Shown here one piece after another: positions 28,229 to 40,015 of a DNA stretch of 64,000 bases. The DNA comes from Cafeteria roenbergensis (taxonomy: Eukaryota > Sar > Bigyra > Bicosoecida > Cafeteriaceae), in contig VLTN01000006.1 in the NCBI GenBank assembly GCA_008330645.1, positions 434,001 to 498,000 of the forward strand. Reading direction: 5' to 3'. Each line of letters opens with the position of its first letter. Positions within the stretch are counted from its first letter, which is position 1. A program made the position numbers and the translations under genes. The notes under the pieces are model-generated. The model ran no database searches and was not told the origin of the DNA. It saw nothing but the letters and a program-made list of their open reading frames with translations.

Positions 28229-28662
28229 GCTCGCCTCCCCGCTTTCGAAGCTGGGTCGCGCGCGAGGCCTCGCGCGCCCTGCTCGCGCTGCCTTCGCTGG
28301 AGCGGCTGTGGCGCACTCCCCGCCGCCCTGCCGCCGCAAGGGCGTTCGGGTGGAACGCGAGTGGGCTGGCAGCCGCTCGCGCGAAGCGGGCCTCGGCGCG
28401 GGTGCGCCTGCCGGCCGGTGCGGCACTTGCGGACTCGGCCCAGTGCTGGCAGAGCCCAAAGGGTTGCCGCAGTCGGGCGACGCACACAGCTACCCGTTGC
28501 CCGAATCACCGCGCCCAGCGCTTCGCGTCGAGGACCCACGGAGCCCAGGAGACTGCCCTTGCTCGCCCAGAGCACCCCCTTCCCCTTGGTCGCGCAGCAG
28601 CCGCCGCCACGCCCCCCCGCCCGAGGGCGGCCTCGCAACAAAAAAAGTCCTGCTGCTCGCAA
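28229..28662. promoter_or_regulatory. Head-to-head spacer upstream of the NEK gene
   Basis: 434 bp between the membrane-protein start (minus) and the NEK start (plus). An A7 run sits about 30 bp before the NEK ATG. Probable shared promoter region, inferred from position. Confidence 0.4.
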
Positions 28663-31614
28663 ATGTCTTCAGTGGCCGCCGCCAAGCCGCGAAGCAGCGC
28701 CAAGGACTTCGTCGTCCTTGCGAAGCTCGGTAAGGGCGCGTTTGGAACCGTCTACAAGGTGCAACGCAAGCAGGATGGCAAGGTGTACGCTCTCAAAAAA
28801 ATCGCCATCGGCAAAATGCCTCGTCGGGACCTGCTTGACACCATGGGAGAGGTACGGTGAGCCGTGGCGATTCCACGGGACGGCAGACGCGCGAGGACAG
28901 TGAAGCCCAGCCGCAACGTGCTCGATCAGTCGCTCGGCGTCGCGCATTGGCGCTGGCTGGCAGCGCCAGCGGCGAGTGCTCCTCGCTGCACGGATCAGTC
29001 TCACTGGCTATGCCCGCGCTGCGCCCCGACTGCCACGCATGACTCTGCTGCGCAGGCTTTTGGCCTCCATTAGCCATGCCAACATCGTCCGGTTCGCGGA
29101 GGCGTTCATCATCGAGGTGCGTGCTGTCGCGGAGGCGAGCGCCTCCGGGAGCTGCTGGCGTTTTTCCCAGACCGCTTTCGTTCGACGACTCGCACCGCTC
29201 CCGGCCGGCTGCCCGACCCCCACCCGCGCTGCCTCTCCCTGCTCCGAAGCTCACGACTGCGCCTGCCCGAGTCCCGCAGAAGTCGATGGAGCTTTGCATC
29301 GTACAAGAGTTTGCCGACGGCGGAGATCTGGCAATGCAAGTTGAGCAACTGAGCAAGGCGCGCCGCTACATGGCGGAGGAGCTGATCTGGACGTACGCGA
29401 TCCAGGCCCTCGAGGGGCTCACACACCTGCACTCCCTGGGCATCCTGCACAGAGACTTGAAGCCCGCAAACATCATGCTATGCCTCGATGGCACGATCAA
29501 GCTCGGGGACCTCAATGTTTCCAAGCTGGCAAAGTTCAGCCTGGTCAAGACGCAGATCGGCACCCCCTACTACATGTCCCCCGAGATCTGGAACAACAAG
29601 CCCTACGGCGACAGGTCCGACATGTGGGCCCTCGGCTGCGTCATTTACGAGCTCGCGGCTCTCAAACCCCCATTCCAGGGCCGCAACATCGACGAGCTCT
29701 CTCGCAAAGTCCAGGCGGGGTACTTCCCGCGGGTGCCGGCGCACTATTCCAAGGACCTCGAGGAGCTGATTTCGTCCCTTCTCCGCAAGAACGCTCGCCA
29801 GCGGCCGAGCGCATCCGCGCTCCTAAAGTCTGGCCTGATCACCAAGAAGCGCGCGGAGCTCAGGCGCTGGATGGACGAGACACGACGGGTGAGAGATGCG
29901 GGGACGACGGGGCCTGTCATTAGCAAGCTGGAGCTGCGCCCTTTGTCGCGCGGCCGTTGCCTGCGCCCCGCCGCCGAAGCCCTGTTGCTCGCGACTTGCC
30001 CTGGCGCCTCAAACCTCTGCGCTGCTGCTGCTGCTAATGCTGCGGCTCGCTGGTGGATCGCTCTTGCCCTCGCAGGCGGCAGAAGATTTCCACGAGAGTG
30101 CCAACAGCAACCTGCTCGGCACGATTGCAGTGCCGGCGCGCATGGACGCTCGCAGCGTGGCGCAAATCCAGCTCCCGTCACCACAGTACCACCGCCCCGC
30201 CGCAAACTCGCGCAAGTCGTTTGGCGGGAGCCACGGCGCTTCCTCTGACAAGTCGGCAGAGCCAGCAGTCGCGGCCGCAGCGGCAGGAGCGCCAGGAGGC
30301 GATTCGGGGCTCTACCGGCCGCACGTGCACGAGCCGCCCCGCGCTGGAGGCGGAGGGCGCATTCCCGTGGCGTCCGACCTCCCCAAGCGCTACGAGCAGC
30401 CTGGCGTCCCGGGTGGGAGGAGCGATGCATGGGGCGGCGCCGGGGCGGCAAGAGGCGGTGGAGCGGCGGCTGGCGCAGGTGGCAGGGGTGGGGGCGTCGG
30501 GTCCGTGGCTGAAGCGCGTGCCCGGGCTCGGGAGGAAGCCAACCGCCTCATGGCTGACGACGAGAGGCGCCGCAGGGGCGCAAGCGAGCCCCGGGCCGCG
30601 TACGGAGGCGCGGCCTACGGAGGCGCAGCCTACGGCGCGGCGGCGTACGGCGCCCGGCCGCACGCCGACCCCCGCCTGCCCTCGCTCCCAGTCCCGGCCG
30701 TTGGGAGGCCGTCGGCCCGCAGCCGAAGCGAGGACCCTGCCTCTGCCCGTCGCGGCTTCGTGCCGAGCGTGCGGCCGTCGTCGCGCCTGGTCGGCCCGAA
30801 CGGCGCTGAGTACGCTGCGTACCGACCTTCGGCGTACGCGGCAGCGCGCGCCGGTGCCTACGGAGGGCCGTCCAGCCGGGGCTCAGCGCGTGGTCCGCCG
30901 TCGAGGGGGAGCTCCCGGGGCAGCAGGGCAGGATTCACACCGCGCGGCGGCGCGGCCGCGCGCGGCGCTCACGGCCGGGCGTACGACTCGCGCCTCGACC
31001 TCGTGGCTGACGCCTACGGGGTGCGCGGGGCCGGCCGGGCCCGCCCGACGAAGCAGGCGCCGCACTGGGACTCGAGGCTGCACCCTGCTGGCGGGGGGCG
31101 ACGAGGGCCGTCATCGCGAGGCGGCGACGGCGGGGGGAGGCTCCCCTCCAGAGGAAGCGTCTACAGCGACAACGGGAGCAGGGCGGGGCCGTACGCCCAG
31201 CCGCGCGCCTCACGGGGGGACCTGCCCAGCGTGCGCGGCTTTGGCCGGGGAGCCGGGCACGAGGACTCGTCAGCGTACGGAGCGAGGCCCAGGCCGTACG
31301 CTCACCCGAGCGCCGGAAGCCGCGGGTACGCTCCCGAGCCGCGTGGCTACGGCGCGTACGCTGCTGCGGCGCCGTCTTCCCGCGCCGGTGCCGCGTATGC
31401 GGCCCCCAGCGCCAGGGCCGGCGGAGACTACAGTGCCGGCGGTTACGCCGCCAACCCTTCCGCGCGAGGGCACGGGGGCTACGCCGCGGGGGGTGCTCGG
31501 CGAGGCTCCAACGCCTCATACGCGTCCGGCTACGGAGGGGCATACCAGCCGTCCGCTGCTGGCATCCCATCGGCCAGGTCGGGCAAGGGCTCCATGCCGT
31601 CGTGGTGGGGATAG
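28663..31614 (+). CDS. NEK (NIMA-related) Ser/Thr kinase, FA2-like
   Basis: Four exons, 28663-28856, 29056-29116, 29280-29888 and 30076-31614, give 800 aa. The kinase domain (about res 15-275) has the Gly loop GKGAFGTV (23-30), YALKK (Lys), GEVRLLASISHANIVRF across the first join, the catalytic HRDLKPAN (142-149) and TQIGTPYYMSPEIW, SDMWALGCVIYEL. The DFG motif reads DLN (162-164). This, with the activation-loop sequence, recalls the FA2/CNK-type NEKs of algae and ciliates, which act at cilia and in microtubule severing; the metal-binding Asp is kept, so activity is expected. The 500-residue tail is Ala/Gly/Ser/Tyr/Arg-rich with repeated AYGG and SSRG motifs and is probably disordered. The lineage assignment to FA2 is by eye. 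Confidence 0.88.
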
Positions 31615-32144
31615 CGTCTGGCGCTCGTCCTGTTGAGCCACCTGGTCGTCTCGACGGGCACCGCGTCGCGCGCTCCAGGCCGGACCAGCGCCTGCTTGGC
31701 GCTTGTCCATGGTGGCGGCACGCGCAAGTTCGTCGAATCGCTGCCGGCCACTTGGCCGGACCTGGCGAAGGTGCCGCTGTGGTTGTGGTCGCGTGTGCTT
31801 GTGTGTTCCCATTTGGCCAATCCTCAATGGATGCGCGTTCGCGCAGAGCGCCGTTCCTGCGCCCGAAAGGCCTGCCTCGCTGCTGCAGCCATCCGCACCA
31901 ATAGCGGCGAGAGGTTGGTCGCAACTTGGCTGCCTGAAACGCACTCGTGCAATGGAGCCTGACCAGCAGGGGAGCAAAGATGCGGACGAAACATTCGAGC
32001 GCATCGGGAAGCAATATTTGCGCACGCAATAGCAATCACACCATCGTGCTGCACCGAAGCAGCACCGCTTGAGAAGGAAGAGGGGGCGGCCGACCGGGGG
32101 CAGGGGCCCCGGAGACTGGGCACCGGGCCGGAGGGCAATCCATG
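31615..32144. other. Convergent spacer
   Basis: 530 bp between converging stops, less GC-extreme than the coding DNA. No gene, repeat or RNA recognised. Confidence 0.5.
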
Positions 32145-34934
32145 CTACCACCACGGCAGCGCGCAGCAGGCCCTGCTCGGCCCGCACCACGACTGCTCGC
32201 CGCCTTCAGACCGAGCCTCCGTGAGGGATGGGTCGTCACTGGCAGCAGGGGGCACAAGTGCGGTGCCTTGGTCGGCAGGGGGGGAACCGGATTCCGCGGG
32301 AGCCGGCGACGGCGGGTCCTTGCGCTTCGGCAAAACGAAGCGGTTTCGCTGGCCAGCCGCTGGCTGGTGCTGCCCCGAGACAGACGAAGATGCCGCGTGC
32401 TGTGGATCGCTTGCCTCGCCCACGGGGGTCCGGTCCCCCTCAGGCTCCGGAAGGCAGCGGGAGGCGTCGTCTCCGAGCGACCACTGCACGCTAGCTGAGC
32501 GGAAGGAAGCGCTGCCTCCAATGCCGGCGACCCCATCAAGAGGCGGGCTCCACCCCATGTGATGCGCACCTTGCGAAAGGTCCAGTGGCTCCGGATCCGT
32601 GTCGTGCTCGGCCCACGCGGTGCTGGAGGAGCCAGCCTCGCCAAAGCCGCCAAAATGGCCAGCTCGGTGCTGTCGAGAAGCCGACTGCGACCGAGCACCC
32701 GCCATTCCGCCCATCGGCTCACCGAGATCCCCACCCCGCCTCCACACGTCAAGCTTCACTGCGGCCGGCGGGGTCGGCTGCTCGAGCACCTCCCTGACAG
32801 CGTCCAGCTTCGCCTGCTCGTCGGCGCCCACCACCTCGCCCATTCTGGACACGCAAAGGTCAACCTTGGCGGCGATGTCTCTCCCTAGCCGCGCAGCCCA
32901 ACCCAGCAACGAGGCGGCGCCCTCCGCCAGCGCTGCGCTGGCCTCTTGACCGCAGCCCTCCACCAGACAGGTGAGCGCCAGCACGGCAGATGCCACGTCG
33001 AAACGGAGCTTGTCCTCGGCCTCCACGCGGCCGCGCCACCGAGCCAGAGTGGACCGAAACAAGCAAAGCACCCACCTGCGGGCGCCGCACTCGCGAAACC
33101 GCTGCAAGATGGCCGACTGCGGCCGCGAGGCAGCCGCTGCCGCCGGCTTGACGGCAGATGCAGCAGCTGCGTCAAACGGATCGGGCGTTGAAGCTTCAGC
33201 GCCACCATCCTGGTCTTCAGAGCTGGCCCGGCACAGCGCCCAGAGAACTCTCGCTGCCTGCACGGCGGCCAGGTAGGGCACGCCGGCGGACATGCGCTCG
33301 GAGTTACCGGCCTCTGCGAGGGGCGCAGCTACCTCGCACACCACGTCGACCAGCTCGATGCAGTCCGATGCCACAGTCGCAGGCACCTCCCGTGAGGCCT
33401 GTGCGAAGTGCGAGAGAGAGCGCAGCGCCGTTTTGGCTGCCCATGCCAGCCTGCCCCGCCATCGAGACCGCGTCAGGGCGCCGGCGCCTGGCGTAACAGG
33501 CGAAAGCACATGGTCGGGAGTGCCGGTCCGGCCCGAGCCGGGCTTGGAGGCCAAGACTGGCAGCAGCTGAAGGACGCTGCCGACGAGGTTGAGAAAGGTG
33601 AATCTGGCAGGATCAAGGACTGGGGCGGGAGCGGAGGACGGCGAAGCGGGGTGCGCCGGTGGGGCGAACGACGGGGGGTGAAGCGTTGCCGACGGCGCAT
33701 CGACCAACATGCCAGCGGGGGGCGCGGGGGGCGGCTCAGTCGGAGGGGAGAGCACGTCTGCCTTGTCAGCGGCGTCGCTTGCACGGTCGGGCTGAGCAGG
33801 AAGCTGAGCGTCGCTCGCTAGGCCCGCCAAGGCGATGGCCACGTTGCTCGGGGCACGAAGGCACAAATCTGCCAGCACCAGGAGGCAGCTGGCCGCGGCG
33901 CTTGCGCCGCTCAGCGTTTCGAAGAAGATGTCGTGGACGGTGCAGGCCAGCAGCCATGAGACTCCGTTAGCGCTGAGGGCTGCTCGAGCGAAGCTGTCGT
34001 CTCCGTTACTGCAAGCCAGGAGCAGCCGTGCAGCTGCCTGGTGCTGCGAAGCGTCCACGCTATCGAGCGCAAGCAGCTTGCCCATCACAGCCAGGGCGAC
34101 ATCCGCCACCGGCGCGTGCGGCCAGAGACTGAGCCCCCTGCCATACGCAACGCTCACAGGCACGAGAGCCGCCAGAGCGGACATGGCGGCGGTGACGCAC
34201 GACGAGGAGTAGGGGCTGGCGGCAGCAGTTGCCAACGTCTCTCCCTCGGCTCCAGGGCCCGCTGCCGCGTTCTCCGCGTCGGAGCTGTCCACCAAGTCGA
34301 TAACTGGGTCGCTTGCCCTGGCGAGCACAACTCTCCAGAGGGACGGCATCCCGCCGCCTGCCACCAGCACGCGATGCGAGGCGGAGTTCTGGTCCACCGT
34401 CGCCGCGATGCGGAGCACGGCCTGCTCGGTCTGCTGAACCAAATGTCGCGGAGGATCAGTGAGGCTTGAGCCTGTCGGCCGCGGCAGCAGCTTGAGCAGC
34501 GAGGAAAGCTCACCCAAGCTCGCCTTGCGCGGAGAGAGTGCGCTGGATGATCGCCGGTACCCCCAAGCTCCTGGCGACGGGCTCCCGCGGCGGTCGTCAC
34601 CTGTCCCACTTGCGAGCTGCGGTGCTACCAAGTTCTGGGCCCGCAGGGCTGGCTGGGGCCTTTCTCGCCTCCCGGCGACGGCCGGACGCGGACCGTGGCG
34701 AGCGGAACCCGGAGTGTCTCCGCGGCCGAAGCGCCCTGTCGCTGTTGCACGCGGCGGCTGGATCGCACCGGCATCAGACGGCTGAGACGGCGAGCCACCC
34801 TGGCCCGAAGCGGGCGCACTGGTGCCCGCCTCTTGGGCGGGAGAGGCTTGGGAGCCCGCTGAGGCTTCAGCGATCGCCACGCCGCGGGCCTGGGCCGCAG
34901 CCGTAGTGCCTGCTTCTCGGTCCAAGCTAGACAT
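32145..34934 (-). CDS. Alpha-solenoid-like protein of unknown function
   Basis: One exon, 929 aa, from the ATG at 34934 (MSSLDREAGT); the 12 codons before it have no ATG. The first about 150 residues and the last about 200 are Ser/Pro/Ala/Gly-rich and look disordered. The middle, about res 150-690, is Leu/Ala-rich with amphipathic helices of ARM/HEAT character, for example VTAAMSALAALVPVSVAYG, LLALDSVDASQHQAAARLLL, LLVLADLCLRAP, AAKTALRSLSHFAQASRE, YLAAVQAARVLWALCR and VASAVLALTCLVEGCG. No catalytic motif or known family was recognised; a scaffold role is the most one can say. Its 5' end faces the first tRNA-Tyr gene. Confidence 0.72.
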   Translation of the reverse strand: MSSLDREAGTTAAAQARGVAIAEASAGSQASPAQEAGTSAPASGQGGSPSQPSDAGAIQPPRATATGRFGRGDTPGSARHGPRPAVAGRRERPQPALRAQNLVAPQLASGTGDDRRGSPSPGAWGYRRSSSALSPRKASLGELSSLLKLLPRPTGSSLTDPPRHLVQQTEQAVLRIAATVDQNSASHRVLVAGGGMPSLWRVVLARASDPVIDLVDSSDAENAAAGPGAEGETLATAAASPYSSSCVTAAMSALAALVPVSVAYGRGLSLWPHAPVADVALAVMGKLLALDSVDASQHQAAARLLLACSNGDDSFARAALSANGVSWLLACTVHDIFFETLSGASAAASCLLVLADLCLRAPSNVAIALAGLASDAQLPAQPDRASDAADKADVLSPPTEPPPAPPAGMLVDAPSATLHPPSFAPPAHPASPSSAPAPVLDPARFTFLNLVGSVLQLLPVLASKPGSGRTGTPDHVLSPVTPGAGALTRSRWRGRLAWAAKTALRSLSHFAQASREVPATVASDCIELVDVVCEVAAPLAEAGNSERMSAGVPYLAAVQAARVLWALCRASSEDQDGGAEASTPDPFDAAAASAVKPAAAAASRPQSAILQRFRECGARRWVLCLFRSTLARWRGRVEAEDKLRFDVASAVLALTCLVEGCGQEASAALAEGAASLLGWAARLGRDIAAKVDLCVSRMGEVVGADEQAKLDAVREVLEQPTPPAAVKLDVWRRGGDLGEPMGGMAGARSQSASRQHRAGHFGGFGEAGSSSTAWAEHDTDPEPLDLSQGAHHMGWSPPLDGVAGIGGSASFRSASVQWSLGDDASRCLPEPEGDRTPVGEASDPQHAASSSVSGQHQPAAGQRNRFVLPKRKDPPSPAPAESGSPPADQGTALVPPAASDDPSLTEARSEGGEQSWCGPSRACCALPWW

Positions 34935-35438
34935 GCAAAGCGGTCCCCCACAACGCCCCGGATGCTGCAAGACGCGCCCTTGCTACCTGGAGATGCCCAC
35001 AAGCCCGATGCCAAGCTCGGCGCAGGCGCGACAAGTGCCGTGGAGTCAATTGCCCTGAGGGCGTGAGACTGGCGGCCAGCTAGCTACGCGCCAAGAATGC
35101 CGTGCACGAAACAAACGGTCCGACTCAGAGATAGTGCCAAAGGGGCTTGCGAACGACCTGGCGCAACCTCTGAGTGCCAGCAGTTGATGGCGCGAGCGAA
35201 CTCTGCCGAGGGCGTCGTGAGCGTTTCCAACGTGCCCGAAGCGCAAACAGGCAAGGCGCCCAGCGCGGCTCGCTCTCCCCGGGGATGATTGAGGCGAAGC
35301 ACGCCAAGCACGGGGCGAAGGCGTTACGCGCGTGACCCAGTGGAGGGAAACAAACGATGCCTCGAAGGAAATGAGGGCCAGAGCTTTGAACGGTGGCATG
35401 TTTTTGTAACCAAAACTCAACTCGCCAAACATGAAATC
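34935..35438. other. Spacer between solenoid gene and tRNA-Tyr
   Basis: About 500 bp, clearly less GC-rich than its left neighbour. It should contain the solenoid gene promoter. No internal repeat or gene seen. Confidence 0.5.
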
Positions 35439-35512
35439 CCGGGCATGGCACAGTTGGTTAGCGCACGAGATTGTAGTTCTTGGGGTCACCGGTTCGAATC
35501 CGGTTGCCCGGA
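35439..35512 (+). tRNA. tRNA-Tyr (GUA), copy 1, intron-less
   Basis: A complete 74-nt cloverleaf. Acceptor CCGGGCA pairs with TGCCCGG, with discriminator A; the C1-G72 pair is typical of eukaryotic tRNA-Tyr. The D arm is GCAC/GCGC (one A-C mismatch). The anticodon stem CGAGA pairs with TCTTG around loop TTGTAGT, anticodon GTA. The T arm is ACCGG/CCGGT around TTCGAAT. Internal A box and B box (GGTTCGAATCC) are canonical. A T5 Pol III terminator follows (GATTGTTTTTGC). No intron interrupts the anticodon loop. CCA is not encoded. Confidence 0.96.
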
Positions 35513-36204
35513 TTGTTTTTGCTTCGGTTCGTGTGGGAAGGCTCTGCCAGCACGCTGCTACAATGAGGAATTGGCACGGCGGGGCAGCAGCCACTCGTTG
35601 GAGGGAACGTACAACAATCACGCGGACGCAAAGCGCAGCACGGGAACTTTGGGGCGACCGGCCCGCACAAGGAGGTCGAAGCCGACCGCCTTCCCGTGAA
35701 GATCCCCTGTCGCCTCGCCTCGCGTCGCCTCGCCTCCAGGCCCCTGCGTTCGAGCGACCGCCCGCTCGACCGACCCTCGTGCGTGTGCGTCGCTGTGACG
35801 GGTCTCCTCGCGTGACGCCGCCGCGGCCCGTCGTCCAAACAACACACTCGCGCGCCCATTCGGACCGGCACCGTCAGGCCGCACGCTCCGCCAACACACG
35901 CATCGCGACCACGCCACGCCGTCGGCGCACACACGCACCGCCGCCCCTCCGCCCCACGGCTACACACCACCCGATCGGCCCGCCACCACCGCCGACCGCA
36001 ACACACCAACCCCCCAAACACCCCGCCCTCGCACACCGCCCGCGCCACCCTCCGCCCGCACGCCCGCCCGACCCCGCCCGCGCGCCGCAGCGACGGGGGA
36101 CGCGGCCGGGGGACGCGGCAGGGGGGGGCAGCGCGCCGACGGCGAGGGACGGGACCACCCGACATCCGCATTCGCCAGGGCCGCCGCAGCGGCTCCGGGG
36201 GCGA

Positions 36205-36967
36205 TCAGGCCTTGCCCTTGCCCTTGGCGCCGCCCTTGGCCGGGGCCGCCTTGCCGGCGGCCTCCTTCGCCGGGGCCGCCTTGGCCGGGGCGCCCTTCGC
36301 GCCGCCCTTGGCCGGGGCCGCCTTGCCGGCGGCCTCCTTCGCCGGGGCCGCCTTGGCCGGGGCGCCCTTCGCGCCAGCCTTGCTGCGAGTCGGGGCGGGA
36401 TCACGCAGCCGCGCACGCCAGCACACACGGGAGAGTGACGGGGCGCCGGCGAGGAGGGGCGGACGGACCGACCAGCCGCGCGCGCGCGCGCAAGCCGCCC
36501 CTGCTCCCGGCTCGGACCAGCAACCGCCATCGCGCCGCCACGTCAGTCGCCGCGCCCCGCCCTCGCGCGCGCCGATACGCCGCCCGCGCGGCCCGCCACG
36601 CCATGCGCAGCCGGTCGTGCTCACCCCTTGGCGGCGGGCTTGTCCTTCCCGGCCGCGGCCTTGTCAGCGGCGGGAGCCTTGGCGGCAGCAGCAGCGGGGG
36701 CCTCTGCGAAAACCAGCAGCCGGGCGGAACACACACGCGCACACTCCACCGTCGCTGGGCACGCCGTGCGCCAGCACACACACACGCACACGCACACGCG
36801 CCCTGTCCCCGCCGCCGCGGACGCGCGGTCGCGACTGCGGCCCGCCGGCCCACATGGCGAGCGCGCGCAACGCCACAACACGAGCGCCACTCGCCACGGC
36901 CTCGCGCGCCCCTCCGCCCGCACCCGCGCGCCGCCGCGCCGCCCCGCGACTCACTCTTGCCGGGCAT
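36205..36967 (-). CDS. H1-tail-like Lys/Ala-rich basic protein, array copy A
   Basis: Three exons on the minus strand: 36967-36955 (13 nt), 36703-36625 (79 nt) and 36382-36205 (178 nt). Donors are GTGAGT and GTGAGC, acceptors CGCAG; phases match exactly and the joined frame is 89 codons plus TGA. The protein starts MPGKKAPAAAAAK and ends GGAKGKGKA. By my count it has about 39 Ala and 21 Lys, the rest Gly and Pro, with four acids, and no Ser, Thr, Arg, His or aromatic residue. Exon 3 encodes a 24-residue unit (GAPAKAAPAKEAAGKAAPAK core) twice. Composition and length match the C-terminal tail of linker histone H1, and tail-only H1 proteins of about this size occur in kinetoplastids and other protists. 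Likely nuclear and DNA-compacting; this is inference. Confidence 0.78.
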
Positions 36968-37730
36968 CGTCGCAAGCACTCGCTCGAGAGTCGAGGGGAG
37001 AGGAGTGCTCTTCCGCGGGCCGCTGCGGGCGGGCGGGGGCGGCTCTGCAACTCCCAGTCCGATGGCTCTCGCGCTCCCCGAATCCGCCTCCGCCTCCGCC
37101 CCGCGCACGAGGCCCCTCGACTGCCTTGGACCGCGCGCCGGGCCGACTCCGCGCGCTGTACGCCCCCCTTCTCTGTCCGCGCCGCCCCCCCCCCCGGCCC
37201 GTGCCGCCCGGCCACCCACCCCGCTCGAGCCACGCACACAACGCTCGCCCCGCCCGCTGCCCTTCCTCCCTCGCCCTCCGTTCGACCGCCCGCCCCACCG
37301 ACCGCTCGACCGACCCTCGTGCGTGTGCGTCGCTGTGACGGGTCTCCTCGCGTGACGCCGCCGCGGCCCGTCGTCCGAACAACACACTCGCGCGCCCATT
37401 CGGACCGGCACCGTCAGGCCGCACGCTCCGCCAACACACGCATCGCGACCACGCCACGCCGTCGGCGCACACACGCACCGCCGCCCCTCCGCCCCACGGC
37501 CACACACCACCCGATCGGCCCGCCACCACCGCCGACCGCAACACACCAACCCCCAAACACCCCGCCCTCGCATACCGCCCGCGCCACCCTCCGCCCGCAC
37601 GCCCGCCCGACCCCGCCCGCGCGCCGCAGCGACGGGGGACGCGGCAGGGGGGAGAGGCGCGCCGACGGCGAGGGACGGGACCACCCGACATCCGCATTCG
37701 CCAGGGCCGCCGCAGCGGCTCCGGGGGCGA

Positions 37731-38485
37731 TCAGGCCTTGCCCTTGCCCTTGGCGCCGCCCTTGGCCGGGGCCGCCTTGCCGGCGGCCTCCTTCGCCGGG
37801 GCCGCCTTGGCCGGGGCGCCCTTCGCGCCGCCCTTGGCCGGGGCCGCCTTGCCGGCGGCCTCCTTCGCCGGGGCCGCCTTGGCCGGGGCGCCCTTCGCGC
37901 CAGCCTTGCTGCGAGTCGGGGCGGGATCACGCAGCCGCGCACGCCAGCACACACGGGAGAGTGACGGGGCGCCGGCGAGGAGGGGCGGACGGACCGACCA
38001 GCCGCGCGCGCGCGCAAGCCGCCCCTGCTCCCGGCTCGGACCAGCAACCGCCATCGCGCCGCCACGTCAGTCGCCGCGCCCCGCCCTCGCGCGCGCCGAT
38101 ACGCCGCCCGCGCGGCCCGCCACGCCATGCGCAGCCGGTCGTGCTCACCCCTTGGCGGCGGGCTTGTCCTTCCCGGCCGCGGCCTTGTCAGCGGCGGGAG
38201 CCTTGGCGGCAGCAGCAGCGGGGGCCTCTGCGAAAACCAGCAGCCGGGCGGAACACACACGCGCACACTCCACCGTCGCTGGGCACGCCGTGCGCCAGCA
38301 CACGCACACGCACACGCGCCCTGTCCCCGCCGCCGCGGACGCGCGGTCGCGACTGCGGCCCGCCGGCCCACATGGCGAGCGCGCGCAACGCCACAACACG
38401 AGCGCCACTCGCCACGGCCTCGCGCGCCCCTCCGCCCGCACCCGCGCGCCGCCGCGCCGCCCCGCGACTCACTCTTGCCGGGCAT
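37731..38485 (-). CDS. H1-tail-like Lys/Ala-rich basic protein, array copy B
   Basis: Exons 38485-38473, 38227-38149 and 37908-37731, the same 13, 79 and 178 nt lengths and splice sites as copy A. The encoded 89-residue protein is identical as far as I can read. The CA/CG microsatellite in intron 1 is shorter than in copy A. Confidence 0.78.
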
Positions 38486-39260
38486 CGTCGCAAGCACTCG
38501 CTCGAGAGTCGAGGGGAGAGGAGTGCTCTTCCGCGGGCCGCTGCGGGCGGGCGGGGGCGGCTCTGCAACTCCCAGTCCGATGGCTCTCGCGCTCCCCGAA
38601 TCCGCCTCCGCCTCCGCCCCGCGCACGAGGCCCCTCGACTGCCTTGGACCGCGCGCCGGGCCGACTCCGCGCGCTGTACGCCCCCCTTCTCTGTCCGCGC
38701 CGCGCCCCCCCCCGGCCCGTGCCGCCCGGCCACCCACCCCGCTCGAGCCACGCACACAACGCTCGCCCCGCCCGCTGCCCTTCCTCCCTCGCCCTCCGTT
38801 CGACCGCCCGCCCCACCGACCGCTCGACCGACCCTCGTGCGTGTGCGTCGCTGTGACGGGTCTCCTCGCGTGACGCCGCCGCGGCCCGTCGTCCGAACAA
38901 CACACTCGCGCGCCCATTCGGACCGGCACCGTCAGGCCGCACGCTCCGCCAACACACGCATCGCGACCACGCCACGCCGTCGGCGCACACACGCACCGCC
39001 GCCCCTCCGCCCCACGGCCACACACCACCCGATCGGCCCGCCACCACCGCCGACCGCAACACACCAACCCCCCAAACACCCCGCCCTCGCATACCGCCCG
39101 CGCCACCCTCCGCCCGCACGCCCGCCCGACCCCGCCCGCGCGCCGCAGCGACGGGGACGCGGCCGGGGGACGCGGCAGGGGGGGCAGCGCGCCGACGGCG
39201 AGGGACGGGACCACCCGACATCCGCATTCGCCAGGGCCGCCGCAGCGGCTCCGGGGGCGA

Positions 39261-40015
39261 TCAGGCCTTGCCCTTGCCCTTGGCGCCGCCCTTGGCCGGG
39301 GCCGCCTTGCCGGCGGCCTCCTTCGCCGGGGCCGCCTTGGCCGGGGCGCCCTTCGCGCCGCCCTTGGCCGGGGCCGCCTTGCCGGCGGCCTCCTTCGCCG
39401 GGGCCGCCTTGGCCGGGGCGCCCTTCGCGCCAGCCTTGCTGCGAGTCGGGGCGGGATCACGCAGCCGCGCACGCCAGCACACACGGGAGAGTGACGGGGC
39501 GCCGGCGAGGAGGGGCGGACGGACCGACCAGCCGCGCGCGCGCGAAAGCCGCCCCTGCTCCCGGCTCGGACCAGCAACCGCCATCGCGCCGCCACGTCAG
39601 TCGCCGCGCCCCGCCCTCGCGCGCGCCGATACGCCGCCCGCGCGGCCCGCCACGCCATGCGCAGCCGGTCGTGCTCACCCCTTGGCGGCGGGCTTGTCCT
39701 TCCCGGCCGCGGCCTTGTCAGCGGCGGGAGCCTTGGCGGCAGCAGCAGCGGGGGCCTCTGCGAAAACCAGCAGCCGGGCGGAACACACACGCGCACACTC
39801 CACCGTCGCTGGGCACGCCGTGCGCCAGCACACGCACACGCACACGCGCCCTGTCCCCGCCGCCGCGGACGCGCGGTCGCGACTGCGGCCCGCCGGCCCA
39901 CATGGCGAGCGCGCGCAACGCCACAACACGAGCGCCACTCGCCACGGCCTCGCGCGCCCCTCCGCCCGCACCCGCGCGCCGCCGCGCCGCCCCGCGACTC
40001 ACTCTTGCCGGGCAT
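39261..40015 (-). CDS. H1-tail-like Lys/Ala-rich basic protein, array copy C
   Basis: Exons 40015-40003, 39757-39679 and 39438-39261, intact, same protein as copies A and B. The poly-C tract upstream of this gene (near 40231) is the longest of the array, which accounts for the long period between copies C and D. Confidence 0.78.
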
